A stretch of DNA of 64,000 bases, from assembly GCA_000964245.1 (NCBI GenBank), contig LANB01000001.1, forward strand, positions 537,501-601,500. The letters are read 5' to 3'. Origin of the DNA: Cellvibrionaceae bacterium 1162T.S.0a.05 (GTDB lineage Bacteria > Pseudomonadota > Gammaproteobacteria > Pseudomonadales > Cellvibrionaceae). The notes below the pieces were generated by a model, which did not search any database, had not been told where the DNA came from, and saw only the letters and a list, made by a program, of their open reading frames with translations. Made by a program: the position numbers and the translations under genes. Below, piece after piece: positions 35,596 to 45,600 of the stretch. Every line of letters begins with the position of its first letter. Position 1 is the stretch's first letter.

Positions 35596-37101
35596 CTATC
35601 GAATACTGATGCTATAGGCATCGCGTATTGCTTTTTCGGCGTTTTCCTCGGCTTGCCGTTTGGCAGCGGCAATGGCCTCCTGAACGTCTTCATCATAAAG
35701 CCAAATCTCTACCCGGCGATTTCGTAATTTGCTCGCACCATCGTTATCTGCGACAGGCAACCAGGAGCCAAAACCAACAACCGACTCTGTACTGATACCG
35801 TTTTTGTACAAGGCTGTTTTCACCATCGTTGCCCGCATTTTAGAGAGCACTAATTCCCTGGATCGGGTATTTTTCTGGTCACCAAACCCAATCAACTGAA
35901 TGCGCTTGTCCTTATTTTGCGGGCGTTGCAAATATTGTGTTAAGCGCTGGACGTCGCGCTGCGCCTTATTGTCGAGTACTGCACTGCCCTCGCCAAAGCG
36001 AAAATTAATTGAAAGGCGCTCAGCGAACTGTGTTATCGCCAGATAGTCTTCAGGCGTGTTCTGGTCCATTTCTGCTGGCACGCTCAAAGGCACCTGCGAA
36101 ACAAACCCGATCTCGGCGACTTTTTCCTGGCCAATATCACTCTGCACAAAGTCCAGAAACGCTTTGACATGTCCATTTTTTTGATCCTCCGCAGCGTACA
36201 TAAAGAGGCGACGAGAAAGAGGATAGTCTTCCGTGGCGACATAAAGCGGGCGTGGTTTAAGTGGCCGTGATTCGCCTTCTGACACTGAGAGTAGTTTGGA
36301 TTGCCTTACCGAAGCCAACCCCACAAAGCCAATACCCGAGTCATCTGCAGCTACACGGTCCGAAAGCTCATCATTGGATTCAAAGCGAAATGCTTTTGGG
36401 CTCAAGCGATAGTGTTTTTTCAATACGAGGGATTTAAAGGTATCCCAGGTGCCCGAATTATTATCACGCGCATAGACTGTGATTTTTTTATTCTTGCCGT
36501 TAATGCTTCGCCAATTATCAATTTCACCCGAAAATATTTTACCAATTGTATCGACAGTAAGGCTGTTTATCGTATTGTTCTTATTGACAATAATCGCCAA
36601 GCCGTCAATGGCGATAACGTGTTCGCCATTAAAGGAACGCAAATCGCCCAGGTGTTTCAGTGCGTTCACTTCGGAGGGCTTAATTGCACGCGAAGACATG
36701 GCAATGTCCGCAGAACCTTCAAGCAAGCCCGCAAAGCCGGTGCTGGAACCGTGGGCAGCAATATCGATGTAAACACTTTTATCGTATTGACTCGTTCCAA
36801 CAATACGATACTCATTGGCCTTATCCCGATTTATTATCGCGGGGTTCTGTACACCTTTAGCCTCGAGGAAGTCCTTGGCCCAAGCGGGCGCCAAACGAGC
36901 GCCAACCGTGTTTGAACCCTGAATGGTAAATAACAAACCCGATTCTTCTGGCCCGAAATGTCCCGGCCCGAATGGAAAATCTGGATTAGCATTAGAAACC
37001 ACTGGGTTCGCAGTCAGCATTAACAAACAGCTTACAAGCGACAGGACAATATATTGCGGAAAGGAAAACAAAAATACCGTAATGGGATTCAGCTGTCTCA
37101 T
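35596..37101 (-). CDS. Phosphate-binding PstS-like periplasmic protein fused to an OmpA-like domain
   Basis: The 501-residue protein has an N-terminal signal or anchor segment, then a PBP-like phosphate-binding domain at about residues 55-345. That domain has FTIQGSNTVGARLAPAW (phosphate P-loop type SNT), SSRAIKPSE, and ARDNNSGTWDTFKSLVL, the last matching the R-x-x-S-G-T phosphate contact of PstS. Residues of about 365-475 form an OmpA-like peptidoglycan-binding domain (INFRFGEGSAVLDNKAQRDVQRL then RNRRVEIWLYDE). The fusion suggests wall-attached phosphate capture or sensing. A Pho box with a correctly spaced -10 lies directly upstream, so PhoB control is expected. Confidence 0.85.
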   Translation of the reverse strand: MRQLNPITVFLFSFPQYIVLSLVSCLLMLTANPVVSNANPDFPFGPGHFGPEESGLLFTIQGSNTVGARLAPAWAKDFLEAKGVQNPAIINRDKANEYRIVGTSQYDKSVYIDIAAHGSSTGFAGLLEGSADIAMSSRAIKPSEVNALKHLGDLRSFNGEHVIAIDGLAIIVNKNNTINSLTVDTIGKIFSGEIDNWRSINGKNKKITVYARDNNSGTWDTFKSLVLKKHYRLSPKAFRFESNDELSDRVAADDSGIGFVGLASVRQSKLLSVSEGESRPLKPRPLYVATEDYPLSRRLFMYAAEDQKNGHVKAFLDFVQSDIGQEKVAEIGFVSQVPLSVPAEMDQNTPEDYLAITQFAERLSINFRFGEGSAVLDNKAQRDVQRLTQYLQRPQNKDKRIQLIGFGDQKNTRSRELVLSKMRATMVKTALYKNGISTESVVGFGSWLPVADNDGASKLRNRRVEIWLYDEDVQEAIAAAKRQAEENAEKAIRDAYSISIR

Positions 37102-37143
37102 TATTGCGCCTTCTTGAAAAGCGCCGAATGATACTGAAAGGGC

Positions 37144-37161
37144 ATGACATATTTATGACAG
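37144..37161 (-). promoter_or_regulatory. Pho box with -10 element, minus strand (PstS-like/OmpA gene)
   Basis: On the minus strand CTGTCATAAATATGTCAT matches the PhoB consensus (two 7-bp CTGTCAT repeats at 11-bp spacing) with only the second repeat's first base deviating. Ten bases further comes TATCAT, a good -10 box, the usual PhoB-dependent geometry. It lies 43 bases upstream of the start codon. Confidence 0.85.
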
Positions 37162-37212
37162 CTTTATGCAATATACGCATACATAAATATCGACGACAAG
37201 CCTTGCAGTACG

Positions 37213-37230
37213 CTGTCATAGATCTGTCAC
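37213..37230 (+). promoter_or_regulatory. Pho box with -10 element, plus strand (PAP2-glycosyltransferase genes)
   Basis: CTGTCATAGATCTGTCAC is a near-perfect PhoB site. TATATT follows after exactly 10 bases (37241-37246). The distance to the PAP2 start at 37352 leaves a leader of about 100 nt. Confidence 0.88.
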
Positions 37231-37351
37231 AATCGCCTCTTATATTTTCAATTATGAGGAGTGCATCGCTGGCGTAAGCTGGCAAACGACCCCAACATTT
37301 CAACACTGAATTTCAACTATGAAATGACAGGCTAAAAGAGCGGCGACGAAT

Positions 37352-37876
37352 ATGAATCCTTTGCCTTATATTCAACACCTTGATCATTTGACTTTTAGTT
37401 GGTGCCTGCGCCGCAAACGGCGCGCCGAGGCAATCAAGTTTAGCCGTTACGTGTCCTTTACCGCTGACGGTCCGCTGTATGCACTGATCGGATTTGCATT
37501 CATACTCGCCGAAAATTGGCTAATGGTTAAGATCCTTGTCGGTGGCTTTGCATTGGAACGCTGCTTTTATTTTTTTGCTAAAACGTTCTTTAAACGCAAC
37601 CGCCCCCCCGAAGCGATACCGGGATTTAAAAGTGCAATTATTCCTTCGGATAAATTCAGCTTTCCTTCAGGGCATACCTCTGCCGCATTCTTTATGGCTT
37701 GCGCACTAAGTTTCTACGCACCTTTTCTCGCCTGGATTCTTTTTCCCTGGGCCATTTCTGTCGGAAGCGCGCGTGTGATGCTGGGCGTCCACTTCCCGAC
37801 TGACACCCTGGCTGGAGCGGCAATGGGTTCCAGTTTTTGTTTACTAATGATTTCCTGGTTTGCTGTTTATTCGTAA
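37352..37876 (+). CDS. PAP2-family membrane phosphatase
   Basis: This 174-residue integral membrane phosphatase has all three PAP2 motifs: KTFFKRNRP (KX6RP), FPSGHTSAAFF (PSGH) and SARVMLGVHFPTD (SRX5HX3D, with Ser-Ala-Arg). About five membrane helices are visible. Family members dephosphorylate phosphatidate, undecaprenyl-PP or related lipid phosphates. Given its Pho box and the adjacent glycosyltransferase, making diacylglycerol from phosphatidate is the favoured inference. Confidence 0.88.
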   Translation: MNPLPYIQHLDHLTFSWCLRRKRRAEAIKFSRYVSFTADGPLYALIGFAFILAENWLMVKILVGGFALERCFYFFAKTFFKRNRPPEAIPGFKSAIIPSDKFSFPSGHTSAAFFMACALSFYAPFLAWILFPWAISVGSARVMLGVHFPTDTLAGAAMGSSFCLLMISWFAVYS

Positions 37877-37953
37877 CAAACACTGCAACAAACCCATTTT
37901 ACGAACTGGAATAACACCCGACACATTGCTTTTCGCAATCAGCGAGGACATTT

Positions 37954-39060
37954 ATGAAAATTCTCTACGGTGTACAAGGAACAGGTAACGGTCATATCAG
38001 TCGTGCACGCGCAGTCAATAAATATCTGCGTCAATACAAAATTGAGGTCGACTTCCTTTTCTCAGGGCGAGATCGTGAAAAGTATTTTGATATGGACGAG
38101 TTCGGCGACTGGCGCAGCCATCGTGGGTTAAGCTTTGTTCATCAAGCCGGTAAATTGAAACTGACCGACACCCTTAGAGAAGCCAGTTTAAGCACGCTTA
38201 TCAGGGATATTCGCAAGCTCGACCTCTCTCCTTACGACCTGGTGGTGACAGATTTTGAACCCATTACTGCGTGGGCAGCCAGGCTGCGCAAACAAACCTG
38301 TATTGGACTTGGCCATCAGTACGCCTTTTTACACGACGTTCCACGACGCGGTGATAGTTTCATCACTCGCAGTTTAATGAAGCATTTTGCACCCTGCAGT
38401 ACCAGCCTCGGACTACATTGGCACCATTTCGGACAAGCAATATTACCGCCTATTGCCGAAACCCACAGCACGCAGGACCCGGTAGAAAAAAATAAAATAC
38501 TGGTCTATCTCGGCTTTGAGGAAGTGGATGAAGTCATGCAGTACCTGGAAAAGTTTAGTGATTACAAATTCGTTTACTACGGCCCATTCCCCGAATACCA
38601 ACGCTTTGATCACATTCAACTTAAACCGCTTTCAAGAGAAGGCTTTAAATATGACCTTGCAACTGCCGAAGGCGTTATTTGTAATGCGGGGTTTGAGCTC
38701 GGGAGCGAAGCAATTCAGTTAGGCAAAAAACTTTTGGTTAAACCCTTGCAAGGCCAATTGGAACAACTTTCCAACGCAAGGGCCCTTGAAGAACTTGGAC
38801 TCGCTATGTCTATGGATAAACTGGACGAATCCATTACGCGAAACTGGCTACAGAATTTTAGCAGTCAAAAAATCCAATACAACAATGTTGCCAAAGCCAT
38901 TGCCGAGTGGATCGCTCAAGGTGGTTGGAAAATAGAAGGCTCGAAAGAGGCGTTAATTAAAGCGCTTTGGCGCCATCCTTCAACGGAAGTCGTTTCGCGT
39001 GAAGAACCCGCTTTACACGAAACCCATAGGAGCATTTCGGAACCCGCTCAGGTCGCGTGA
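37954..39060 (+). CDS. MJ1255/VC2487-family glycosyltransferase (probable lipid glycosyltransferase)
   Basis: This 368-residue GT-B-type glycosyltransferase starts with the acceptor-domain motif MKILYGVQGTGNGHISRARAV and has the donor-site region GVICNAGFELGSEAIQLGKKLLVKPLQGQLEQ, similar to the MurG/UGT C-terminal signature. GAGG precedes the ATG. It follows the PAP2 gene by 77 bases with no terminator between and is likely cotranscribed under the Pho box. Related enzymes glycosylate diacylglycerol. The sugar donor and acceptor here are unproven. Confidence 0.8.
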   Translation: MKILYGVQGTGNGHISRARAVNKYLRQYKIEVDFLFSGRDREKYFDMDEFGDWRSHRGLSFVHQAGKLKLTDTLREASLSTLIRDIRKLDLSPYDLVVTDFEPITAWAARLRKQTCIGLGHQYAFLHDVPRRGDSFITRSLMKHFAPCSTSLGLHWHHFGQAILPPIAETHSTQDPVEKNKILVYLGFEEVDEVMQYLEKFSDYKFVYYGPFPEYQRFDHIQLKPLSREGFKYDLATAEGVICNAGFELGSEAIQLGKKLLVKPLQGQLEQLSNARALEELGLAMSMDKLDESITRNWLQNFSSQKIQYNNVAKAIAEWIAQGGWKIEGSKEALIKALWRHPSTEVVSREEPALHETHRSISEPAQVA

Positions 39061-39062
39061 GT

Positions 39063-40670
39063 TCAACCGGTTTTCAATGCCGCAAGCGCATTACCCAGCA
39101 GTTCCGCTTCATGCTCAATATGTTCCACAACATTTCTGAGGTTCATACTCAAGGTTTGAGTGTCTCCTGCAAGTGTTGAGATATTTGCAACATTGTTATC
39201 AATCTCATTGCTCGCTTGCGCCTGCTCTTGCGACGCGGTAGCGATCATCGCATTCAGGTTCTCGATGTTGTTTACACCTGCGACCACTTCATTCAAGACA
39301 ATCGCTGCACGCGCAATATGTTCTGCGTTCTCCTTCGCTGCGATCGTACTGTCTTCCATCACCTTTACCGCTTTGCCTGTTTGACTTTGCAAACTTTCAA
39401 TAATTTTTCGAATTTCTTCGGTGCTTTCCTGTGTTCGTTGCGCGAGCGTACGTACCTCATCGGCAACAACCGCAAACCCCCTGCCTTGCTCGCCAGCCCG
39501 TGCCGCTTCGATTGCCGCGTTTAGTGCCAGCAAGTTAGTTTGTTCTGCAATACCGGTAATCACCGTCAAGACATTACCAATCTGTTGACTATCATCGTTC
39601 AAAGCCTGCATCACACCGACGGCAGAGAGCAGGTCCTCACTCAGGCCGTTGATATTACTTTGTGAGCGACCCACAACATTTTTTCCTTCACCGATTTCAC
39701 TGCTCATCATACGCACATTTTCAGCGGCATCTGCGGCATACCGTGCGACTTCTTTAATACTTGCAGACATCTCGGTGACTGCCGACGCAACATGTTCGGT
39801 TTCAGCATATTGACGATTAACATTTTTTTCTGCAGTTTCGGCTGAGCGTACAAGATCGATATTTCTTGAAGACACATTTTCGGCTAAGGACTTAACCCTG
39901 CCGACAAGCGAACCTGTCTGTTCAAGCACGCGATTATAAGCATTAAACATATCACCCACTTCGTTCTCGCTGGTTTGCTCATCAATGCGTTGAGTGAAAT
40001 CGCCTTCAGCCAAAAGACCCAATCGATGCTTCAGCAAACCGATTTGATACATAAGCCAGTGCATTCCTAGCAGCGAGCTTATTAGAGCCACGATGAAAAC
40101 CGCTATAGCCAGACTGAGGGCTAGCACTTGTTGGCTTTTCAGGGACGCATTCGCTTGAGACGCCATCAGACTCACCGCAATGTTCATCTCTTTTAAAACT
40201 TGTAAGTTTTGTTCCTTTACACGGTTCAATTGTGCATCTTCACCTGCAATCAAACTTGCTATCCCTTTTTTATATTCCAACCAAAGCGCCTCGACTTTCT
40301 GGAGTTGTTGTTTTATTTCTGCGCTTTCGGGCGCATGTATCCCTTTGTCTTTATCTCCATTCATAAGTGCTTGATGTGAACTTTCGAACAGGGCTATGGT
40401 TTGTTGTGCAATGGCTTCATTTTCGGCACCAGTTCGAATCAACAGGGCTTCCTTGGCAAGCCGTTGACTCAACATGCGCTGACGCCCCGCAATATTGACG
40501 GTTTCAGCACTTGCCGACATCGTTAAGTATAAAGAACCGACAGATACCAGGGAGAAAGCAATAATCAGGAAAAATGCGAATGCAAACTGGCTTTTGATAC
40601 TTTTAAAACCCAATAAGCGGAGTGCCGTGTTAAAAAAAAGCGCCAGTTGAAAACGCAAGGGAGAACGCAT
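39063..40670 (-). CDS. Methyl-accepting chemotaxis protein with PilJ-type periplasmic sensor domain
   Basis: From the ATG at 40670 (GAGG upstream) the protein has 535 residues. It has a membrane helix ([21 protein letters not shown]), a periplasmic PilJ/NarX-type helical domain beginning [21 protein letters not shown] (the P-box pattern of nitrate-sensing domains), a second helix ([22 protein letters not shown]), HAMP and a signalling domain. The signalling hairpin tip is [40 protein letters not shown]. It follows the allophanate hydrolase gene by 61 bases on the same strand with no evident terminator, so it may be the last gene of the guanidine operon. No CheR-binding pentapeptide was seen at the C-terminus. 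Confidence 0.9.
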   Translation of the reverse strand: MRSPLRFQLALFFNTALRLLGFKSIKSQFAFAFFLIIAFSLVSVGSLYLTMSASAETVNIAGRQRMLSQRLAKEALLIRTGAENEAIAQQTIALFESSHQALMNGDKDKGIHAPESAEIKQQLQKVEALWLEYKKGIASLIAGEDAQLNRVKEQNLQVLKEMNIAVSLMASQANASLKSQQVLALSLAIAVFIVALISSLLGMHWLMYQIGLLKHRLGLLAEGDFTQRIDEQTSENEVGDMFNAYNRVLEQTGSLVGRVKSLAENVSSRNIDLVRSAETAEKNVNRQYAETEHVASAVTEMSASIKEVARYAADAAENVRMMSSEIGEGKNVVGRSQSNINGLSEDLLSAVGVMQALNDDSQQIGNVLTVITGIAEQTNLLALNAAIEAARAGEQGRGFAVVADEVRTLAQRTQESTEEIRKIIESLQSQTGKAVKVMEDSTIAAKENAEHIARAAIVLNEVVAGVNNIENLNAMIATASQEQAQASNEIDNNVANISTLAGDTQTLSMNLRNVVEHIEHEAELLGNALAALKTG

Positions 40671-40731
40671 GGAAAGATACCTCAAACACACAATCTCTTG
40701 AGTATAGATAGAGATACTTCAGATGCCTGAT

Positions 40732-42531
40732 TTATTTTGCAAGTGAAGCCAGGTAGTTACGCCATCCGCCGAATTCGGAAATATCTTTTGCGCCTTTCAG
40801 GCCCCATCCATCGCAGATAAAACCACTCACCCAGCTACCGTCGTCTATTTCAACTTTCCCAACTCCCAGTGGCGCCGGAATTTCTGCAACGAATGAACCA
40901 AACCTTTCGCAAGGCATTCGCCAAACTTCCACTTCGATTGCTTCACCGCTTGTATCGACGCGAATCAATCCAGGTCGATAAGGGGGGCCTCCCTCAAGCG
41001 CATACAAACGATAGTTTTTTGCAGTAAAAGTGCGTTGTATCAACACTGCATCCCGCTCCTTCAACTGCCAATTTAATGGCAAACCATCCAGGTGAGCACC
41101 ACAAACAAGAAGATCAATGGTCTCTTCTGGTGGTGTAGCATCAGAACAATTCGCAACAAAATGCTTGTATAAGCCTGGTGGACGGGACAATTGATTTTGA
41201 ATACCGGCAGCAATCGATAATATTTTTTTATCTTTAAGGGCATGGTAAAAAAGTGTAATCCCAAAGCCTGCGCCTGAGTTAAACTTACCGCTGGATAACG
41301 CAATGCCGCAATAATCCAGCAGGTTCATAAAATTACAATAAAACCCCAGGTTGGAATTTAACGTTACCGGATCCGCATCCACTTCCGCGATGGTATAATC
41401 GCGCGCAATCGTAGGGGTTAATATACAGTCGACATTTTTCAATTCCGCATCAGCCAACTTTTTTAACTCTGCCAAACGGTATTGTGCAGCAAAACAATCC
41501 ACTGCACTTGCCTTATTTCCATTACCAATAATATTCTGAATGACTGGTAACATTGCAGCCGGATCTTTTTCGTAAAGCGATTGTGTTGCATGGTAACGTT
41601 CAGCGACCCAGGGCCCTTCATAAAGCAAGCTTGCCGCTTCAATAAATGGCGCGAGGTCAATTTCTAGCGCTTCACCGCCCGCCGACACACATGCATCCAC
41701 CGCAGCATTAAACAGATCCGCATTTTTCTCAGCGCCGAACCACTGCAATTGTTCCATTTTGGGAACACCGAAACGAAAATGGCTATGAGGTTTAAAATAG
41801 CGTTTGCCATTTTCATAAATATTGGGCCGAGAATACGGATCGGACGGGTCTTCGCAAGCAACAATATCAAATACTGAATTTGCGTCCTCGACATTCAGTG
41901 AAAAAATACTGATACAGTCCAACGACTTGCACGCGGGTACGAGCCCTTGAGAAGACAACAAACCGCGACTGGGTTTTAGACCGGTAATACCGTTTAATAC
42001 AGCGGGTACTCGTCCGGAACCTGCTGTATCTGTTCCCAGGGCAAAGCTCACTTGCCCAAGTGCAACCGCCAGGGCCGACCCGGAACTGGAGCCGCCAGAA
42101 ATGATCTTTTCATTAAATACGTTTTTAACAGCCCCCCAGGGCGAGCGCACGCCGACCAGCCCCGTGGCGAATTGATCCATGTTGGTTTTACCCAAGGGCA
42201 CCGCTCCCGCCTGAATGAGCAAGTCGACCACTTTGGCAGATTGCTCAGGCACATAGCGCCAGGCTTCACAGGCTGCAGTGGTCGGTACGCCCGCCAAATC
42301 AATATTATCTTTTATCGCAAATGGAACGCCGTAAAGCGGAAAATCTTCAATCGCCGAACTTTCCAGCCTTGCAATGTAAGCTTCCAGCTCCTCCGTGGAG
42401 AGCACATACAACCATATGGGATTGTCTTTTTTATTCAATATGGACTGACGCAGATTGAAAATCAGATCCCGAACGTTTAAGGCTCCTGTGCTGTAGGCTT
42501 GCTGTAAGGTCTTAAAGTGTAGATCCTGCAT
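40732..42531 (-). CDS. atzF: Allophanate hydrolase
   Basis: This 599-residue amidase-signature enzyme hydrolyses allophanate to ammonia and CO2. The Ser-cisSer-Lys triad lies in FAIKDNIDLAGVPTTAACEAW (Lys), ISGGSSSGSALAVALGQV and GTDTAGSGRVPAVLNGITGLKP. Residues of about 470-599 form the extra C-terminal domain typical of AtzF-type enzymes (VCGAHLDGLPLNWQL, then YRLYALEGGPPYRPGLIR). It follows the carboxylase gene by 77 bases and completes the pathway. Confidence 0.95.
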   Translation of the reverse strand: MQDLHFKTLQQAYSTGALNVRDLIFNLRQSILNKKDNPIWLYVLSTEELEAYIARLESSAIEDFPLYGVPFAIKDNIDLAGVPTTAACEAWRYVPEQSAKVVDLLIQAGAVPLGKTNMDQFATGLVGVRSPWGAVKNVFNEKIISGGSSSGSALAVALGQVSFALGTDTAGSGRVPAVLNGITGLKPSRGLLSSQGLVPACKSLDCISIFSLNVEDANSVFDIVACEDPSDPYSRPNIYENGKRYFKPHSHFRFGVPKMEQLQWFGAEKNADLFNAAVDACVSAGGEALEIDLAPFIEAASLLYEGPWVAERYHATQSLYEKDPAAMLPVIQNIIGNGNKASAVDCFAAQYRLAELKKLADAELKNVDCILTPTIARDYTIAEVDADPVTLNSNLGFYCNFMNLLDYCGIALSSGKFNSGAGFGITLFYHALKDKKILSIAAGIQNQLSRPPGLYKHFVANCSDATPPEETIDLLVCGAHLDGLPLNWQLKERDAVLIQRTFTAKNYRLYALEGGPPYRPGLIRVDTSGEAIEVEVWRMPCERFGSFVAEIPAPLGVGKVEIDDGSWVSGFICDGWGLKGAKDISEFGGWRNYLASLAK

Positions 42532-42608
42532 TCGTCTAACCTGTATCCGTGTATTCCGGGTTTGTCTATCCAGCTTGTATTGATTCCAGGATCAATACGA
42601 TATTCTGG

Positions 42609-45600
42609 CTAGGGTTTGCCACTGCGTTCGATCAAGGCCAGCGCTTGCCCCGCCGCAACTTGTTGACCTGCTTCGCGCAAAATTTTAATAACAACACCAT
42701 CACAAGGTGCGTGAATTTCAATTTCCATTTTCATGGATTCGAGAATACAAACCAGGTCACCCGCATTAACGCTCACGCCGGGCTTAACTTGCCACTGCCA
42801 AACGTTACCGGCAACATGACTTTCAATCTGTTCCTGGTTTTCTGCAAGCTCTTCCTCAGTAGAATGCTCAGCGGCTTGCTCTACCTTAAAATTAATCTGA
42901 CCGGTTTCACGCCAACGCTGTAACTCTTCAGAAAATGCACGGTCGCGCAACTCAGTAAAACGTTTGATATCGTCAGCATTGCTTTCTAAAAATGCATTGT
43001 ATTTTTTTAGAGAAAACTGTGTATTCTCAACTTTGAGTGGGTACTCTCCCAGCGGAAATTTTTCACGAATATCCTGAAGCTCTTCAGCACTGACTTCGTA
43101 AAAACGAATGTGATCAAAAAAACGTAGCAGCCACGGCAGCCTGAATGCTTCCGTCTCACGGTTTTTATTCCACATCTGCAAGGTGCGGCCAACAAACTGG
43201 TAACCTCCTGGCCCTTCCATACCGTAAACACACAAATACGAGCCCCCTATACCCACAGAATTTTCTGCGGTCCAGGTGCGCGCCGGATTGTATTTTGTAG
43301 TCACAAGCCGATGCCGGGGGTCCAGCGGCGTCGCGACAGGCGCCCCGAGGTAGACATCTCCCAGCCCCATCACCACGTAGTTTGCCGAGAACACAATATC
43401 CTTCACGGCCTGAATATTTTCGAGGCCATTAATACGTCGTATAAATTCGATATTGTCCGGGCACCACGGTGCATCCTTACGTACGGATTGCATGTATTTT
43501 TCTATCGCCAAACGGCAGGCATCGTCATTCCAACTCAAAGGAAGATGAACCACACGCGCGGGGACCTCCAAATTACTGATATCCCCCAATTCATTTTCGC
43601 AACCTTCGAGCAAGGCAAGTAATTTTTCAAGCTCAAGAATTCGCGGATCGTAGTGAATTTGCAACGACCGTATCCCTGGCGTCAACTCCATGATTCCTTC
43701 AGATTGTTTACTTTGTAACTTCAGCATCAGCGCGTGAACACGAAAGCGCAAATTGATATCCAAAACCTGGGGGCCGTATTCAATTAAAAGGTACCGGTCT
43801 CCCGCTAATCGATACACGGTTTCCGGATATTCATCGCTTGCCGCACGTTTTTTAACGATGGGAGAGAGAAGTGTCGCAGGCAAATGCGGTTTCTTTTTAT
43901 CAATGGCAGTTAAAGCGGGCTTCCCGGTATTAAGTAGAGCGTCTTGCTCGTGTAATGCCTCTACCGCCTCTTGCACACTGACGGGAATAAATTGCACCTT
44001 ATCACCGGCTTTTAATTGCCCCAGTTTCCAAAAATCCGCTGTAATCACTGTAGCTGGGCAAACGAAGCCGCCAAGTGAGGGGCCATCTGGCCCGAGAATC
44101 ACGGGCATATCCCCGGTAAAATCAATGGTACCCACGGCGTAGGCATTATCGTGAATATTAGAAGGATGCATGCCTGCTTCACCGCCACTCTCTCGCGCCC
44201 AATCAGGCTTGGGGCCAATCAAACGTATTCCTGTTCGACTCGAGTTGTAGTGCACCTCCCACTCGGCTGCAAAAAATTCTTCGATATCCTTGTCAGTAAA
44301 AAAGTCCGGCGCTCCGTGCGGACCATAAATGACACGCACTTTCCAGGTACTTTCCATAGAAGGAAAGGCAGATTCAGAAAATTGCTGCGCAGCGTGTAGC
44401 GGTAGATTCTCAAAATGCAGGACATCGCCAGTCCGCAAAGCACGCCCACTAAAGCCGCCAAATTGCCCCAGAGTGAAGGTGGATTTGGAGTTGAGGTAAG
44501 TATTCGCCTGCAAGCCTCCACTAACAAGGAGGTAAGTGCGCGCGCCGCCTTGCGAACTTTGCTTTATATCGAGAACGTCATTCGCTACTGCGCGATACAC
44601 TTTATAGCTTTCAATGGCCTCGTCGTTTAACGACGCTTCGAAGGGTGCGCCACACAAAATAAATTCGCGCTCACTATTGAAAACCAGCGTTGGCCCGCGC
44701 AAGGTGATCTCAAGGCCGGCCGCGTCTTCGGGGTTGCCGAGTATGGCGTTACCAATACGAAATGCCAGATTGTCGAAGGGCCCGGAGGGCGGTACACCGA
44801 CATCCCAATATCCCTTACGTCCAGGGTAATCCTGCAGGGTTGTCAACGTTCCTGCACTGCGAACATCAATGGTTTGCGCTTGCCACTGAAAGTGATTGAG
44901 AAAGGCTGTGGTCATCTCGCCTTTCCGCAAGCTTTCGGTTTGCAAAACAGCTTGCAAATACTCACAGTTAGTTTCGATCCCTTGCAAGCGTGTTGCTGCG
45001 AGAACCTCCAACAATTTTTGTACGGCAATCTCGCGATTTTCAGCGTGACAAATTATTTTTGCCAGCATCGGATCGAAAAAAGCCGAAACTTCTGTCCCTT
45101 GCTCTATCCAGGTATCGATACGTAAACCCGGAGCCGCTTCTGGAAAATGCACATCGGAAAGCAGCCCGGCCGAGGGTTGAAAATCACGTGATGGATTTTC
45201 AGCGTAAATTCGCAATTGCATCGCATGGCCACTTTGTACAAGTCCCGCACGCAGGACTTCAATATTTCCGAGAGTGTTCGCTGCCAGCTTCAGCATCCAT
45301 TCGACCAGGTCTATTGAAAATATTTCTTCGGTGACGCCGTGCTCCACCTGCAATCGTGTATTAACCTCCAGAAAATAAAATTCGTCTGTACTCTGGTCGT
45401 ATATAAACTCTACTGTTCCGGCATTACGATAAGACACGGCTGCCAACAAGCGAATTGCTGCTTCCTGTAAAGCAACACGCACATTGTCAGGAATATTGGG
45501 TGCCGGTGTTTCTTCGATGACTTTTTGATTACGGCGCTGTGCCGAACAGTCGCGTTCACCAAAGGCTACTGCTCGCCCCTGCCCATCACCAAACATTTGA

